Positions 56,405-64,000 of a DNA stretch of 64,000 nucleotides are shown one piece after another; the first letter of the stretch is position 1, and each line of letters starts with the position of its first letter. A program made the translations under genes and the position numbers. A model generated the notes under the pieces. The model was given only the letters and a program-made list of their open reading frames with translations. It ran no database searches and was not told the origin of the DNA. The stretch lies in assembly GCA_031972855.1 (NCBI GenBank), contig DALYDY010000001.1:139071-203070 (forward strand), written 5' to 3'. Origin of the DNA: JAIXRY01 sp031972855. Lineage in GTDB: Bacteria; Patescibacteriota; Minisyncoccia; Phycocordibacterales; UBA9973.

Positions 56405-56433
56405 TTGCAAAATAGCTAATTTTTTGGTATAAA
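56405..56433 (+). promoter_or_regulatory. Promoter of rplK
   Basis: TTGCAA 56405-56410, 17-nt spacer, TATAAA 56428-56433. The 60-nt leader contains AATACTTT-agtcc-AAAGTATT (56450-56470), a small hairpin that may serve ribosomal-protein autoregulation. Confidence 0.6.
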
Positions 56434-56502
56434 GTATGAGCTTCTCGGTAATACTTTAGTCCAAAGTATTCTCGTTAATCTAATTATAGATTTAAAACAT
56501 TT

Positions 56503-56928
56503 ATGGCAAAAAAAATAATCAAAAAAATAAAGTTACAAATTGCCGCAGCGAAAGCAACTCCTGCGCCACCACTTGGTCCTGCACTTGGACAAGCTGGTAT
56601 TAACATTTCAGAATTCTGTCAAAAGTTTAACGCTGCGACATCTGAGATGGCAGGTGATATCGTGGGTGTAAAGATTGAAGTATATGACGACCGTTCTTAT
56701 GACTTCCGTATTACAACTCCACCTGTTGCAGGTCTAATATTGAAGGCTGCTGGAATCGAAAAAGGTTCAGGTAAGCCAAATACTTCAAAAGTAGGTAAGA
56801 TAACAAAAGCTCAAGTTCGCGCAATTGCAGAACGCAAAATGCCAGACTTGAATGCAAAAGATATCGAAGGTGCTATGAAAATTATCGAAGGTTCAGCTCG
56901 TTCAGCAGGTATTACTGTTATCGACTAA
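56503..56928 (+). CDS. rplK: 50S ribosomal protein uL11
   Basis: 141 residues, standard length. LQIAAAKATPAPPLGPALGQAGINISEFC with the Pro-rich linker region and GSARSAGI at the C-terminus. Forms the GTPase-associated centre with 23S rRNA. The usual partner rplA (L1) does not follow; a methyltransferase gene does. Confidence 0.97.
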   Translation: MAKKIIKKIKLQIAAAKATPAPPLGPALGQAGINISEFCQKFNAATSEMAGDIVGVKIEVYDDRSYDFRITTPPVAGLILKAAGIEKGSGKPNTSKVGKITKAQVRAIAERKMPDLNAKDIEGAMKIIEGSARSAGITVID

Positions 56929-56931
56929 ATC

Positions 56932-56962
56932 AAAAAAGAAGCCATATAATGTGGCTTCTTTT
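56932..56962 (+). terminator. Terminator of rplK
   Basis: AAAAGAAGCCA-tataat-GTGGCTTCTTTT; the loop contains TATAAT, 17 nt before the next ATG. Confidence 0.8.
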
Positions 56963-56967
56963 AATAT

Positions 56968-57561
56968 ATGAGTGATTGGGAAAAAATTTACAATGAAAAA
57001 AAATTTGAAATAATAACACAAAAACCAAGTGTGATTATTTCTCGTTATAGAGAGATTTTTAATAATAAAGATAAAATACTTGATATAGGTTGTGGAAATG
57101 GTAGAAATTCTGTTTTTTTAGCATCTCTTGGGTGTATTGTTGACGCTTTTGATGTGGCAGATCTTGACTGGTATTCACTCGTTCTTTCGGATATTAAAGA
57201 TAATATTTTATTTACAAAAAATAATGTAAATACTTTTGATTTTAAAAAAGATAATTATGACAAAATAATTCTTGCACGAGTAATTCAATATTTAGATGAA
57301 AAAGAACTTTTGAAACTTTTTGAAAATATAAATTTTTCTTTAAAAGAACGAGGTGTTGTATTGATAAGTTTTACTAGTGAAGGAGGTGTTTTTAACCAAG
57401 AATCTGTAGATGTAAAAAAATACAGTTATCAAATAGAATATATAAAAAATATATTAGATAAATATTTTACCAAAATAATTATTACAGAAGGTGCTACAGA
57501 GTCTAAATTTGTAAATTATACACAAAAAGCCAAAACCTACGATATATTTGTCCAAAAATAA
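56968..57561 (+). CDS. Class I SAM-dependent methyltransferase
   Basis: 197 residues. Motif I ILDIGCGNGRNSVFLASLG near residue 37, then VDAFDVADLDW (motif II acidic), DKIILARVIQYLDEKE (motif IV region). TehB-like size. Substrate unknown. Confidence 0.82.
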   Translation: MSDWEKIYNEKKFEIITQKPSVIISRYREIFNNKDKILDIGCGNGRNSVFLASLGCIVDAFDVADLDWYSLVLSDIKDNILFTKNNVNTFDFKKDNYDKIILARVIQYLDEKELLKLFENINFSLKERGVVLISFTSEGGVFNQESVDVKKYSYQIEYIKNILDKYFTKIIITEGATESKFVNYTQKAKTYDIFVQK

Positions 57562-57576
57562 TAAAACAATCACTTG

Positions 57577-57605
57577 TTGACTTTTAGGTTTTTAATATAT
57601 AGAAT
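57577..57605 (+). promoter_or_regulatory. Promoter of the cytidylyltransferase-deaminase operon
   Basis: TTGACT 57577-57582, 17-nt spacer, TAGAAT 57600-57605. Confidence 0.55.
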
Positions 57606-57631
57606 TCAGAAAACTAAATTAAAAACTAAAA

Positions 57632-58231
57632 ATGAAAAATAAAGACAACGCTTCCTTGTCAGGTAAGCACAAACAAGGACTTTTCTTTTCTGATATACAT
57701 ATATTATCAGATTATGTAAAAGAATTACGTTCTAATGATAACCAAATAAAAATAGGTTATGTTAGTGGGGTTTGGGATTTACATCACATAGGCCATTCTT
57801 TGTATTTGGAAAAAGCAAAGGAACAGTGTGACTTCTTAATTGTTGGAACTGATTCTGATGAAGAGGTTAAACAAAGAAAAGGTGACACACGGCCAGTCAT
57901 TCCTTTTGATGAGCGTGGATCTATACTAACTCATCTAAGGCAAGTTGATGCTGTGGTCATTCGAAAAGTAGAAGAACCTAAAAAGATGCACGCAGAAATA
58001 TTGAGACCAGATGTTTTAATAGTTTCTGAAACAACAAAAGATGTTGATGCTTTTACTGAAAAAATGAAAGAAGCATACAAGGGTATTTGTGAAAACATTG
58101 TTGTGTTTCCATCACAAGCAATAACTTCAACAAGTGCTCGAGTAAGGCTTCTAAACATTGATGGAGCAAAAGGTCTTTATGAACAAATAAAGAAAGTTTG
58201 TGAAGATTATTTTAAAGGAGGTGATGAATGA
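57632..58231 (+). CDS. Cytidylyltransferase-family nucleotidyltransferase (RfaE2-like)
   Basis: 199 residues. GYVSGVWDLHHIGHSLYLEKAKEQCD holds the HxGH motif; RPVIPFDERGSIL and the late TSTSARVR block (ISSTxIR equivalent) complete the HIGH-type nucleotidyltransferase. It would attach a nucleotide to a sugar phosphate or similar. The stop overlaps the next start (ATGA), so it acts with the deaminase-domain protein. Confidence 0.82.
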   Translation: MKNKDNASLSGKHKQGLFFSDIHILSDYVKELRSNDNQIKIGYVSGVWDLHHIGHSLYLEKAKEQCDFLIVGTDSDEEVKQRKGDTRPVIPFDERGSILTHLRQVDAVVIRKVEEPKKMHAEILRPDVLIVSETTKDVDAFTEKMKEAYKGICENIVVFPSQAITSTSARVRLLNIDGAKGLYEQIKKVCEDYFKGGDE

Positions 58232-59064
58232 AAACAGCAATTATAGCTTATATTCCAGTACTACATCGTGGATACTTGGAATTTATTAGGTCAAAAAAAC
58301 CAGACGCTATTTTCCTTATAACCGAGGAACTAGTGACTACTTTTGACAAAGAACTTGCGGGAACACTTCGTCGTGATTTGCGGTCTATCGATACAGTAAG
58401 TATGATTTCTATTTTGAAATCTTTAAACCTTGCAAAGACAGTAAAAGTACTTAGTGATGATATTGTTGTTGTAGAAGAAATTTTTGCTCCAAATGATTTT
58501 GTTGTTGAAGAAACAATGAAAAGATTATTTCCAAACATCATTTATCAAAAAGAAAATATCTTTTTACGTTGGGAATGGAATTCAGTTTTCAAAGAAGTAG
58601 AACCTCTTTCACAAGTAATCTCTCTTGAAAAATTTGATTTGGAGTTTATGGACAAAGCAAGAACTTTAGCAGAAAAAAGTTCTGATTGGTGGAGACAAGT
58701 TGGTGCTGTTATTATTGGGGATCGTATTATAAATCCATTAACAGCATTTAATCATCATTTACCAAATGAACAATCTTCTTATGTAAATGGTGATCCAAGA
58801 AGTATTTTTAAGCCTGGTGAACATATAGAAATGTCTCTTGCTATTCATGCAGAAGCTTCTGTAATCTGTCGTGCTGCTAATAAGGGTGTATCACTTTCTG
58901 GAACATCTCTTTACGTAACAACATTTCCTTGTCCAGTATGTGCTCGTCTGATTTTAGAATCAGGTATTAAGAAAGTGTATTATCATCATGGATATTCACG
59001 ACTTGATGCAAAAGATATTCTAGAAAGCGGGGAAGTACAAATGTTCCATATTGGAAATTGGTAG
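58228..59064 (+). CDS. Two-domain protein with C-terminal dCMP/cytidine deaminase domain
   Basis: 278 residues. Residues 145-278 are a zinc deaminase: IHAEASVICRAANKG (HAE) and TTFPCPVCARLILESGIKKVYY (PCxxC). SSDWWRQVGAVIIGD fits the dCMP-deaminase start. Residues 1-120 are a separate alpha/beta domain (AYIPVLHRGYLEFIRSKKPD ... HRGY in place of an HxGH motif), perhaps a degenerate nucleotidyltransferase. With folA and thyA nearby, a role in dUMP supply is plausible. Confidence 0.8.
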   Translation: MKTAIIAYIPVLHRGYLEFIRSKKPDAIFLITEELVTTFDKELAGTLRRDLRSIDTVSMISILKSLNLAKTVKVLSDDIVVVEEIFAPNDFVVEETMKRLFPNIIYQKENIFLRWEWNSVFKEVEPLSQVISLEKFDLEFMDKARTLAEKSSDWWRQVGAVIIGDRIINPLTAFNHHLPNEQSSYVNGDPRSIFKPGEHIEMSLAIHAEASVICRAANKGVSLSGTSLYVTTFPCPVCARLILESGIKKVYYHHGYSRLDAKDILESGEVQMFHIGNW

Positions 59065-59085
59065 TTATTCTTTTAAAAAAGAAAT

Positions 59086-59112
59086 GCCGGACTTTATTGT
59101 CCGGCTTTTATT
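59086..59112. terminator. Terminator between the deaminase and HIT genes
   Basis: GCCGGAC-tttatt-GTCCGGC then T run; the HIT stop lies just inside. Confidence 0.85.
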
Positions 59113-59545
59113 TTTTTCCTCCTATCCAAAACATAACAGGTCCAAGTTCTGGGTCTGATTCAATAAGTTGTGCATGTAAATGTTTTACAGATGCACCCGA
59201 TACGAGAGAATCACCAAATCTCATGCAAAGAGCACCACCTTTCATTTTGAATTCTTCAACGCACCATTGTGCTAGTTCGAGAAGTTCTTTGTAAGCATTG
59301 CCAGATAAATTTTTAATATCATCAATGTATTCATTGGTAATAAACAGGATCTGTTTTTTTGTATTTGTATAGGGCCACTGACTTTCAGTGACAAACCAAT
59401 ACAAACCCTTCTTGAGTATTGGTTTTGAGTGATATTTTGCAATATGCTCTTTTGAGAATGGATCAACTCCATCTTCAATAATTTGTTGCATGATAATTTT
59501 TTGTTCACCTGTCCTACTATTTTTGTTGTCTACAAAATCTTTCAT
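59108..59545 (-). CDS. HIT-family nucleotide hydrolase/transferase
   Basis: 145 residues from ATG 59545 (MKDFVDNKN). SGASVKHLHAQLIESD contains the H-x-H-x-Q triad (HLHAQ) of HIT proteins; residues GDSLVSGASVKH before it match Ap4A-phosphorylase-like members. The final His of a full HxHxHxx is replaced by Gln, as in GalT/Apa1-type enzymes, which transfer nucleotides. Confidence 0.85.
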   Translation of the reverse strand: MKDFVDNKNSRTGEQKIIMQQIIEDGVDPFSKEHIAKYHSKPILKKGLYWFVTESQWPYTNTKKQILFITNEYIDDIKNLSGNAYKELLELAQWCVEEFKMKGGALCMRFGDSLVSGASVKHLHAQLIESDPELGPVMFWIGGKK

Positions 59546-59603
59546 ATGTATTATTTTTTTTATTAATATAACACATTTTTTAAAAAATTCAAACAAAATA
59601 AAA

Positions 59604-59624
59604 AGTCGCGTATTATACGCGACT
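59604..59624. terminator. Terminator of folA
   Basis: AGTCGCGTA-tta-TACGCGACT flanked by A and T tracts. Confidence 0.8.
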
Positions 59625-60156
59625 AACAATTTTTTCTTCTGTAAATTACAAAGTTTGATGGAAAAATATTTTTTTCATCTGTATCCCAATAAACTCTTGT
59701 CTTCTCGTCAGGATAAAATTCCGACATAAACAAGTTGGGGAAAGTAGTGTCTCCTTCAACTTCTGCTTCAATTTCAGTCATATAGACTTCATCGATCAGA
59801 TCTTCTGCAAATGCTTGTTTGTAAATTTGACCACCACCAATAATAAAAAATTTTCTACTATTGTCACGATCTAATTTTTTGGCTTGTTCTACAGCGTCTT
59901 TTAAACTCTCTACAAAATAAGCACCACTTACATCTTTATGTGCTGTCTGTCTTGATACTACAATCATATCTCTATTTTTTAGAGGTTTTGAACCAAAAGA
60001 TTCAAATGTTTTCCTTCCGCAAATTAGAATGTTTCCAAGCGTAACAGCTACAAAATTATCCATATCATTTTTCTGCTTTCTTTGCCAAGGTAAAGAATTG
60101 TTGTTGCCAATAACATTGTTTTTTGATTTTGCAACAATTAAGATTATTTTATTCAT
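59623..60156 (-). CDS. folA: Dihydrofolate reductase
   Basis: 177 residues. IVAKSKNNVIGNNNSLPW (cofactor/substrate loop), Asp at the active site (DMDNFVAVT), ICGRKTFESF, FIIGGGQIYKQAF. It regenerates tetrahydrofolate for ThyA, located 235 bp upstream on the same strand. The upstream minus-strand promoter is TTGACA-17-TAAAGT. Confidence 0.95.
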   Translation of the reverse strand: MNKIILIVAKSKNNVIGNNNSLPWQRKQKNDMDNFVAVTLGNILICGRKTFESFGSKPLKNRDMIVVSRQTAHKDVSGAYFVESLKDAVEQAKKLDRDNSRKFFIIGGGQIYKQAFAEDLIDEVYMTEIEAEVEGDTTFPNLFMSEFYPDEKTRVYWDTDEKNIFPSNFVIYRRKNC

Positions 60157-60294
60157 TTTTACTTTATTTAAATTTAATGTACTTTAATTTATTTTAACTA
60201 TTTTGTCAAATAAAGTTTCAACAATTTAAAGTATTGAGTTATTATAAAAAATCGTTTTTACTCATATCATGTTGAAGTATAATTTTGAGGTATT

Positions 60295-60370
60295 GAACCT
60301 TTGTTTTGTCTTCACTCGTACGGTGTAAAAGTTAGGAAACTTTTACACGCTTCTCTTTTGCTAAAATAAA
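60295..60370 (+). repeat. Dispersed 76-bp repeat, copy 2
   Basis: Matches copy 1 (40647-40722) at 67 of 76 positions. Core hairpin GTGTAAAAGTT-agga-AACTTTTACAC. It lies between thyA's terminator and folA's promoter; nothing else is seen in the 235-bp gap. Confidence 0.85.
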
Positions 60371-60393
60371 AAGCTTCACTAAAAGTGAAGCTT
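60371..60393. terminator. Terminator of thyA
   Basis: AAGCTTCACT-aaa-AGTGAAGCTT, next to repeat copy 2. Confidence 0.7.
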
Positions 60394-61309
60394 AAACAGG
60401 TGTTGGAATAGATATTTTTTCACCAGGGTAATAATCTTCAAGAATGAAATCAATTTTCCTATAATCCTCAATCCTACTCTTTGTTTCAGGAAGTGTTACT
60501 GTTGGAAAACAATTTGTATCTCTTGATAATAACTCTTCAACATAATCATATTGAGACTCATAAATATGAGCATCTTCAATAACATAATTAAGTCTCCTAA
60601 ATTTATACCCAAGAGTTTGACTTAACATCAATCCAAATTCTGCATATTGGATAATGTTTGAAACAAGGCCGACCAATATATCAGCACTTCTTTGAGTGTG
60701 ACCAATATCGATTGTTTTTGTTTTTTCGTTTACAAAAACTCTAATCCAGCCATGACATGGAGCCACTACTACCTTTCTCGGGAAGTCAGGATTTGTTTTG
60801 CTTGTAGCTGCATAATACGGAATCCATGGATCAACCCTATGTGTTCTAATGAATGGAAATTTCCTTATCTGTTCTTGAATGTTCTCAATTTGATTAAAAA
60901 ATTTACCATCAGGTGTGGGCACATGTGTCCATCCTGGTCCGTAAGACCCGGGACCAAGATCTCCTTCTTCGAGACCGAAGTTAGCGCACTTTTCTTTGGT
61001 TACCCACTTATCCCAATAAATTTTGGGGCAACCATAATGAATTAGTTCTTCAAGAGTTCTTGCTCCATTTAAGAAAGCAATATGTTCTCCTGATGCACCT
61101 CTAAAACCTTTTCCAAAATCTCTTTCAGTAATTAATGGAAACCCATTTTCCATTTCAAATACCATGGTTTGCATTTGTAAGTATTTTGCTTTTTCTCCAT
61201 GGATTACTTTGGATTCTTCTCCTTGATGAAAAACTCTTTTTACAAGGTCTTTGTACTGGTAATCTGGCTTTCTATCTTTGAAAGGCAGATAATCTATTGT
61301 TCTATTCAT
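60392..61309 (-). CDS. thyA: Thymidylate synthase
   Basis: 305 residues. Catalytic Cys in VVVAPCHGWIRVFV, then TQRSADILVGLVSNIIQYAEFGLML (QRS-D--LG--FN-Y--L pattern with Val for Pro) and DAHIYESQ. Converts dUMP to dTMP with methylene-THF. The N-terminal region is longer than in E. coli ThyA (264 aa). Minus-strand promoter TTGACA-16-TAAAGT upstream, similar to that of folA. Confidence 0.93.
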   Translation of the reverse strand: MNRTIDYLPFKDRKPDYQYKDLVKRVFHQGEESKVIHGEKAKYLQMQTMVFEMENGFPLITERDFGKGFRGASGEHIAFLNGARTLEELIHYGCPKIYWDKWVTKEKCANFGLEEGDLGPGSYGPGWTHVPTPDGKFFNQIENIQEQIRKFPFIRTHRVDPWIPYYAATSKTNPDFPRKVVVAPCHGWIRVFVNEKTKTIDIGHTQRSADILVGLVSNIIQYAEFGLMLSQTLGYKFRRLNYVIEDAHIYESQYDYVEELLSRDTNCFPTVTLPETKSRIEDYRKIDFILEDYYPGEKISIPTPV

Positions 61310-61398
61310 TTCTTTTTTAATTTTACTTTACTTTACACTTTTAAAAAAGTTTGTCAAATTATATTTTTATGCTATTCTTATTTAAATTTGAATAAAAC

Positions 61399-62001
61399 AT
61401 GAAGAATAAAAACGGCAGACTAATCACTATTGTAGGAATCGATAGTGTATTGAAATCCATCAATCTAGATAAGGTTGCTGAGGATTTACAGAAAAAAGGA
61501 TATAAAGTTTCACTTATCAAGTATCCTGTTTATGATTGTCCTCCTACGGGTCCAAAGATCAAGGAGTACATTGTGGATGGAAATCCAAAAGAAATTACTC
61601 CACTTGAATTCCAAAATCTTTGTGCACAAAATCGTAGAGATTATGAAGTTGTTCTAAGAGAAGAATTGGATCACAACGACTTCGTTATTTCTGATATGTA
61701 TTCCGAGACAGGTCTTGTTTACGGAATCTTCGAAGGTCTAAACAAAGAAGATTTGATTGAAGTAAACAAAGATTTAATTCAGTCAGACTTGGTTATTCTT
61801 TGTGATAGTAATCCCAAAGAAAGGTCTGATGAAAATCTTCATCGATTTGAAGGTTTGAAAAATGGTGAAGAAATTAGACAAATTCATCTTGATTGTGCAA
61901 AAGAGTTTGGTTGGCATATAGTTACCGCTGACGAAAATCAAACTTTTGCAAAAGAGATTGAAAGTTTTATTGAAATAGTTTCCGAATCTTTTCGAGCTTA
62001 A
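61399..62001 (+). CDS. Thymidylate kinase-like protein with altered P-loop
   Basis: 200 residues. Overall layout of TMK: an N-terminal P-loop strand, VSLIKYPVYDCPPTGPKIKEYI (as in FPRY...G--i--yl), AQNRRDYE, DFVISDMYSETGLVYG (DRY region, here DMY), DLVILCDSNP. The P-loop reads GIDSVLKS, lacking the GKST glycine. It may bind nucleotide weakly or be a regulatory homologue. Position next to thyA and folA supports a dTMP link. Confidence 0.65.
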   Translation: MKNKNGRLITIVGIDSVLKSINLDKVAEDLQKKGYKVSLIKYPVYDCPPTGPKIKEYIVDGNPKEITPLEFQNLCAQNRRDYEVVLREELDHNDFVISDMYSETGLVYGIFEGLNKEDLIEVNKDLIQSDLVILCDSNPKERSDENLHRFEGLKNGEEIRQIHLDCAKEFGWHIVTADENQTFAKEIESFIEIVSESFRA

Positions 62002-62002
62002 G

Positions 62003-62036
62003 AAATCCCTCCCTTTAATTATAAAGTGAAGGGATT
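62003..62036 (+). terminator. Terminator of the tmk-like gene
   Basis: AAATCCCTCCCTTTA-attat-AAAGTGAAGGGATTT with one mismatch. Confidence 0.75.
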
Positions 62037-62083
62037 TTATTTTTCTTTATAAAATCGTTATATTTTGCTATGCTTTTAATATA

Positions 62084-63769
62084 ATGAAGAAAGAAATAGA
62101 GAATCTTATAAAAGAAGCACTTTTGTCACTTGGAATAGAGACCGAGAGTGTTTTGGTGGAATATCCAGGAGACATGACTCATGGTGACTTTGCGACCAAT
62201 GTTGCGATGTTATATGCGAAGGGTAGAGCGCAAAATCCGAAGGATTTTGCGCTTGAGCTCGTATCTGTAATGAAAGAGAAAAAATCATATCTTATAGAAG
62301 ATATTTCTATTGCTGGTCCTGGATTTATAAACTTTAAAATTTCAAAAGAATATTTTTTCCAAGAACTTGGAAAAATATTTACTGAAAAAGAAAATTATGG
62401 AAAGAGTGATATTTATAATGGAAAGAAAATTCTTGTAGAACATTCAAGTCCAAATCTCTTCAAGCCTTTTCATATTGGTCACGTGATGAACAATACAATA
62501 GGGGAATCTATTACTCGTATTGCCCATGCAAGTGGAGCTGATGTCACTGTCATTTCTTACCCTTCAGATATTTCTCTTGGTATAGGTAAGGCTATATATA
62601 TAATGCTTTTGGATGGTCTAGAAAAAATACAAAGTCTAGATACTGATACAGAGAAGCTCGCATATCTTGGAGAATGTTATGTTCGTGGTACTAAGATGTT
62701 TGAAGAAAGTGATGAAGTAAAATCTCGTGTAAAAGAAATTACAAAAAATCTTTATGAGAAAATCTCATCCCCAGAATTAGATGCTTATGAAATAGGAAAA
62801 GAAATAAATTTAAAATATTTCATAAATATTGTAGCTCGTCTTGGATCACACTTCGATAGCTTTATTTTTGAAAGTGAAGCAGGGAAGGTTGGTCAAAAGA
62901 TTGTAGAAGAAAATACACCAAGTATTTTTACAAAAAGTGATGGAGCTGTTGTGTATGAAGGTGAAAAAGAAGGTCTGCATACTCGCGTGTTTATAAATAG
63001 TGAAGGCTATCCAACATACGAATCAAAGGACATTGGTCTAATGTCTCTGAAGTTTGAAAAATATAATCCCAAAATTTCAATATTCATAACAGATCACGAA
63101 CAAACAAACTATTTTGAAGTTGTAAAAAATGCAGCAGGAAAAATAAATAAAGAATGGGAAGAAAAGACAGTTCATAGAACTCATGGAAGAATGACTTTCA
63201 AAGGACAAAAGATGTCTTCACGTTTGGGCGGTGTTCCATTAGCTGCAACTCTTATTGATACAGTAGTAGAAGAAGTTAAAGAGAAGAATCCTGATATAGA
63301 TAATAAGAGTGCAGATATGATTGCTATTGGGTCTCTAAAATATGTAATTCTTCGCGCTAAAGCTGGTAGTAATATAAACTTTGACCCCGAAACATCTCTA
63401 TCATTCGAAGGTGACTCAGGTCCATATCTTCAATACACTCTTGTGCGCGCGAAGTCTGTTTTGAATAAAGCTAGAGAACAAGGGTTTGAATCAAAAAATA
63501 ATCTAGAAAAAGAAATTGGAGATTTAGAAAAATATCTTACACGTTTCCCAGGTACAGTAGAGAAGAGTATTAATGAATGGGCACCACACCATATATCAGG
63601 ATATGTTATAGAAGTTTCCCACCTATTTAATTCTTGGTATGGGAATACAAAAATTATTTCTGAAGATAATGAAGAAACAGAACATAATCTTTTTATAACT
63701 TCTTGTTTTGTTAATGTGCTTGAGAAGGGTATAGAATTGCTTGGAATTACAGTACCTGAAAGAATGTAA
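62084..63769 (+). CDS. argS: Arginyl-tRNA synthetase
   Basis: 561 residues, normal length. N-terminal ADD1 domain (MTHGDFATNVAM), signature SSPNLFKPFHIGHVMNN with HIGH, GRMTFKGQKMSSRLGGV with KMSSR, and the C-terminal anticodon-binding DALR domain. TATGCT 62069-62074 is 9 nt before ATG. Confidence 0.97.
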   Translation: MKKEIENLIKEALLSLGIETESVLVEYPGDMTHGDFATNVAMLYAKGRAQNPKDFALELVSVMKEKKSYLIEDISIAGPGFINFKISKEYFFQELGKIFTEKENYGKSDIYNGKKILVEHSSPNLFKPFHIGHVMNNTIGESITRIAHASGADVTVISYPSDISLGIGKAIYIMLLDGLEKIQSLDTDTEKLAYLGECYVRGTKMFEESDEVKSRVKEITKNLYEKISSPELDAYEIGKEINLKYFINIVARLGSHFDSFIFESEAGKVGQKIVEENTPSIFTKSDGAVVYEGEKEGLHTRVFINSEGYPTYESKDIGLMSLKFEKYNPKISIFITDHEQTNYFEVVKNAAGKINKEWEEKTVHRTHGRMTFKGQKMSSRLGGVPLAATLIDTVVEEVKEKNPDIDNKSADMIAIGSLKYVILRAKAGSNINFDPETSLSFEGDSGPYLQYTLVRAKSVLNKAREQGFESKNNLEKEIGDLEKYLTRFPGTVEKSINEWAPHHISGYVIEVSHLFNSWYGNTKIISEDNEETEHNLFITSCFVNVLEKGIELLGITVPERM

Positions 63770-63798
63770 TTAAAAATAAAGATACATAGTGTGAGTAT

Positions 63799-63829
63799 AA
63801 AAGGTGCGACCCGAAGGGTCGCACCTTTT
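63799..63829 (+). terminator. Terminator of argS
   Basis: AAAAGGTGCGACCC-gaa-GGGTCGCACCTTTT. Confidence 0.9.
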
Positions 63830-63888
63830 ATGTTTGTTTTCCCCAAACAACCCTACAAACACAACAAAATCTATACTATAATATACAT

Positions 63889-64000
63889 ATGCTTCACACT
63901 CTCAAACACTTCCTAACAAGAGGATATACACTCTTTATAGTGTCTTTATTTATCTTCACATACACAGCACTAAAGGTAGGAGCTATATACTATCCTACAG
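63889..64000 (+). CDS. Membrane protein, 5' end only
   Basis: ATG 63889 with TATAAT 63877-63882 six nt upstream. 37 residues are visible: a polar start (MLHTLKHFLTRGY) and one membrane helix (TLFIVSLFIFTYTALKVGAI). The rest is outside the window. Confidence 0.6.
   Translation, partial: MLHTLKHFLTRGYTLFIVSLFIFTYTALKVGAIYYPT

Noticed and set aside
1..64000. Alternative genetic code with TGA as Gly
   Set aside because: TGA ends several well-defined genes (for example at 3541-3543 and 31822-31824) and no recognised protein has an in-frame TGA.
1..64000. CRISPR arrays, cas genes, phage structural genes or IS transposases
   Set aside because: No regularly spaced repeats and no such proteins were found; repeats seen are tRNA-linked or the two-copy 76-mer.

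Overview
The window looks like a chromosomal segment of a Candidate Phyla Radiation (Patescibacteria, Parcubacteria-like) bacterium. The backbone is very AT-rich, proteins are short, Shine-Dalgarno sequences are rare, and many start codons sit 6-11 nt after a TATAAT-like hexamer, which implies leaderless mRNAs. Gene content fits this group: a PolA without an obvious proofreading domain, a PilM-PilN fusion, a VKOR-type oxidase, a standalone tRNA-binding domain and no amino-acid biosynthesis genes. TGA is used as a stop, so this is code 11 and not the Gracilibacteria code. The assignment is inference from content; no rRNA is present.

Layout. 1-24 kb is housekeeping backbone: tsaE end, polA, holA-like, dsbB plus thioredoxin, trmH-family methylase, mutM, ruvA, rpsT, a GH3-family protein, a sigma factor split by a frameshift, ruvX, pilM/pilO, a pseudouridine synthase, rplS, VKOR and a cobalamin adenosyltransferase, with tRNAs for Lys, Arg (two), Ser, Val, Leu and His. 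Several tRNAs are followed by a terminator and a second copy of their own 3' end.

24.67-37.87 kb is an integrated element of about 13.2 kb with higher GC. It sits exactly between the 3' end of tRNA-His and that tRNA's terminator. Removing it restores a perfect 25-bp inverted repeat. It carries a large serine recombinase whose stop codon lies inside the tRNA, a small replication/regulation operon, an AAA_14 ATPase, a Pif1-type helicase with an N-terminal membrane segment, a cyclodipeptide synthase fused to an amino-acid-binding-protein domain, a PnuC-like membrane protein, a lipoprotein, and at its right end a complete diversity-generating retroelement (DGR). The DGR has a target gene with a variable repeat, a template repeat, Avd on the opposite strand, and a reverse transcriptase. 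All 19 differences between the 120-bp template and variable repeats fall at template adenines.

38-64 kb returns to backbone: PAP2 phosphatase, cupin, RRM protein, aquaporin, a carotenoid cluster (crtE-crtB-crtI with a UbiA-type prenyltransferase opposite), an efflux system (adaptor, permease, ATPase), SIMPL protein, a secreted protein with a type IX-like sorting domain behind a 17-bp hairpin leader, secE-nusG-rplK, and a pyrimidine/dTMP group (cytidylyltransferase, dCMP-deaminase-like, folA, thyA, tmk-like), then argS.

The most notable points are the DGR carried by a tRNA-His-integrated element, the predicted swap of the recombinase C-terminus on integration, the cyclodipeptide synthase/binding-protein fusion, and a family of tRNA-3'-end copies with a conserved 25-nt hairpin cassette.
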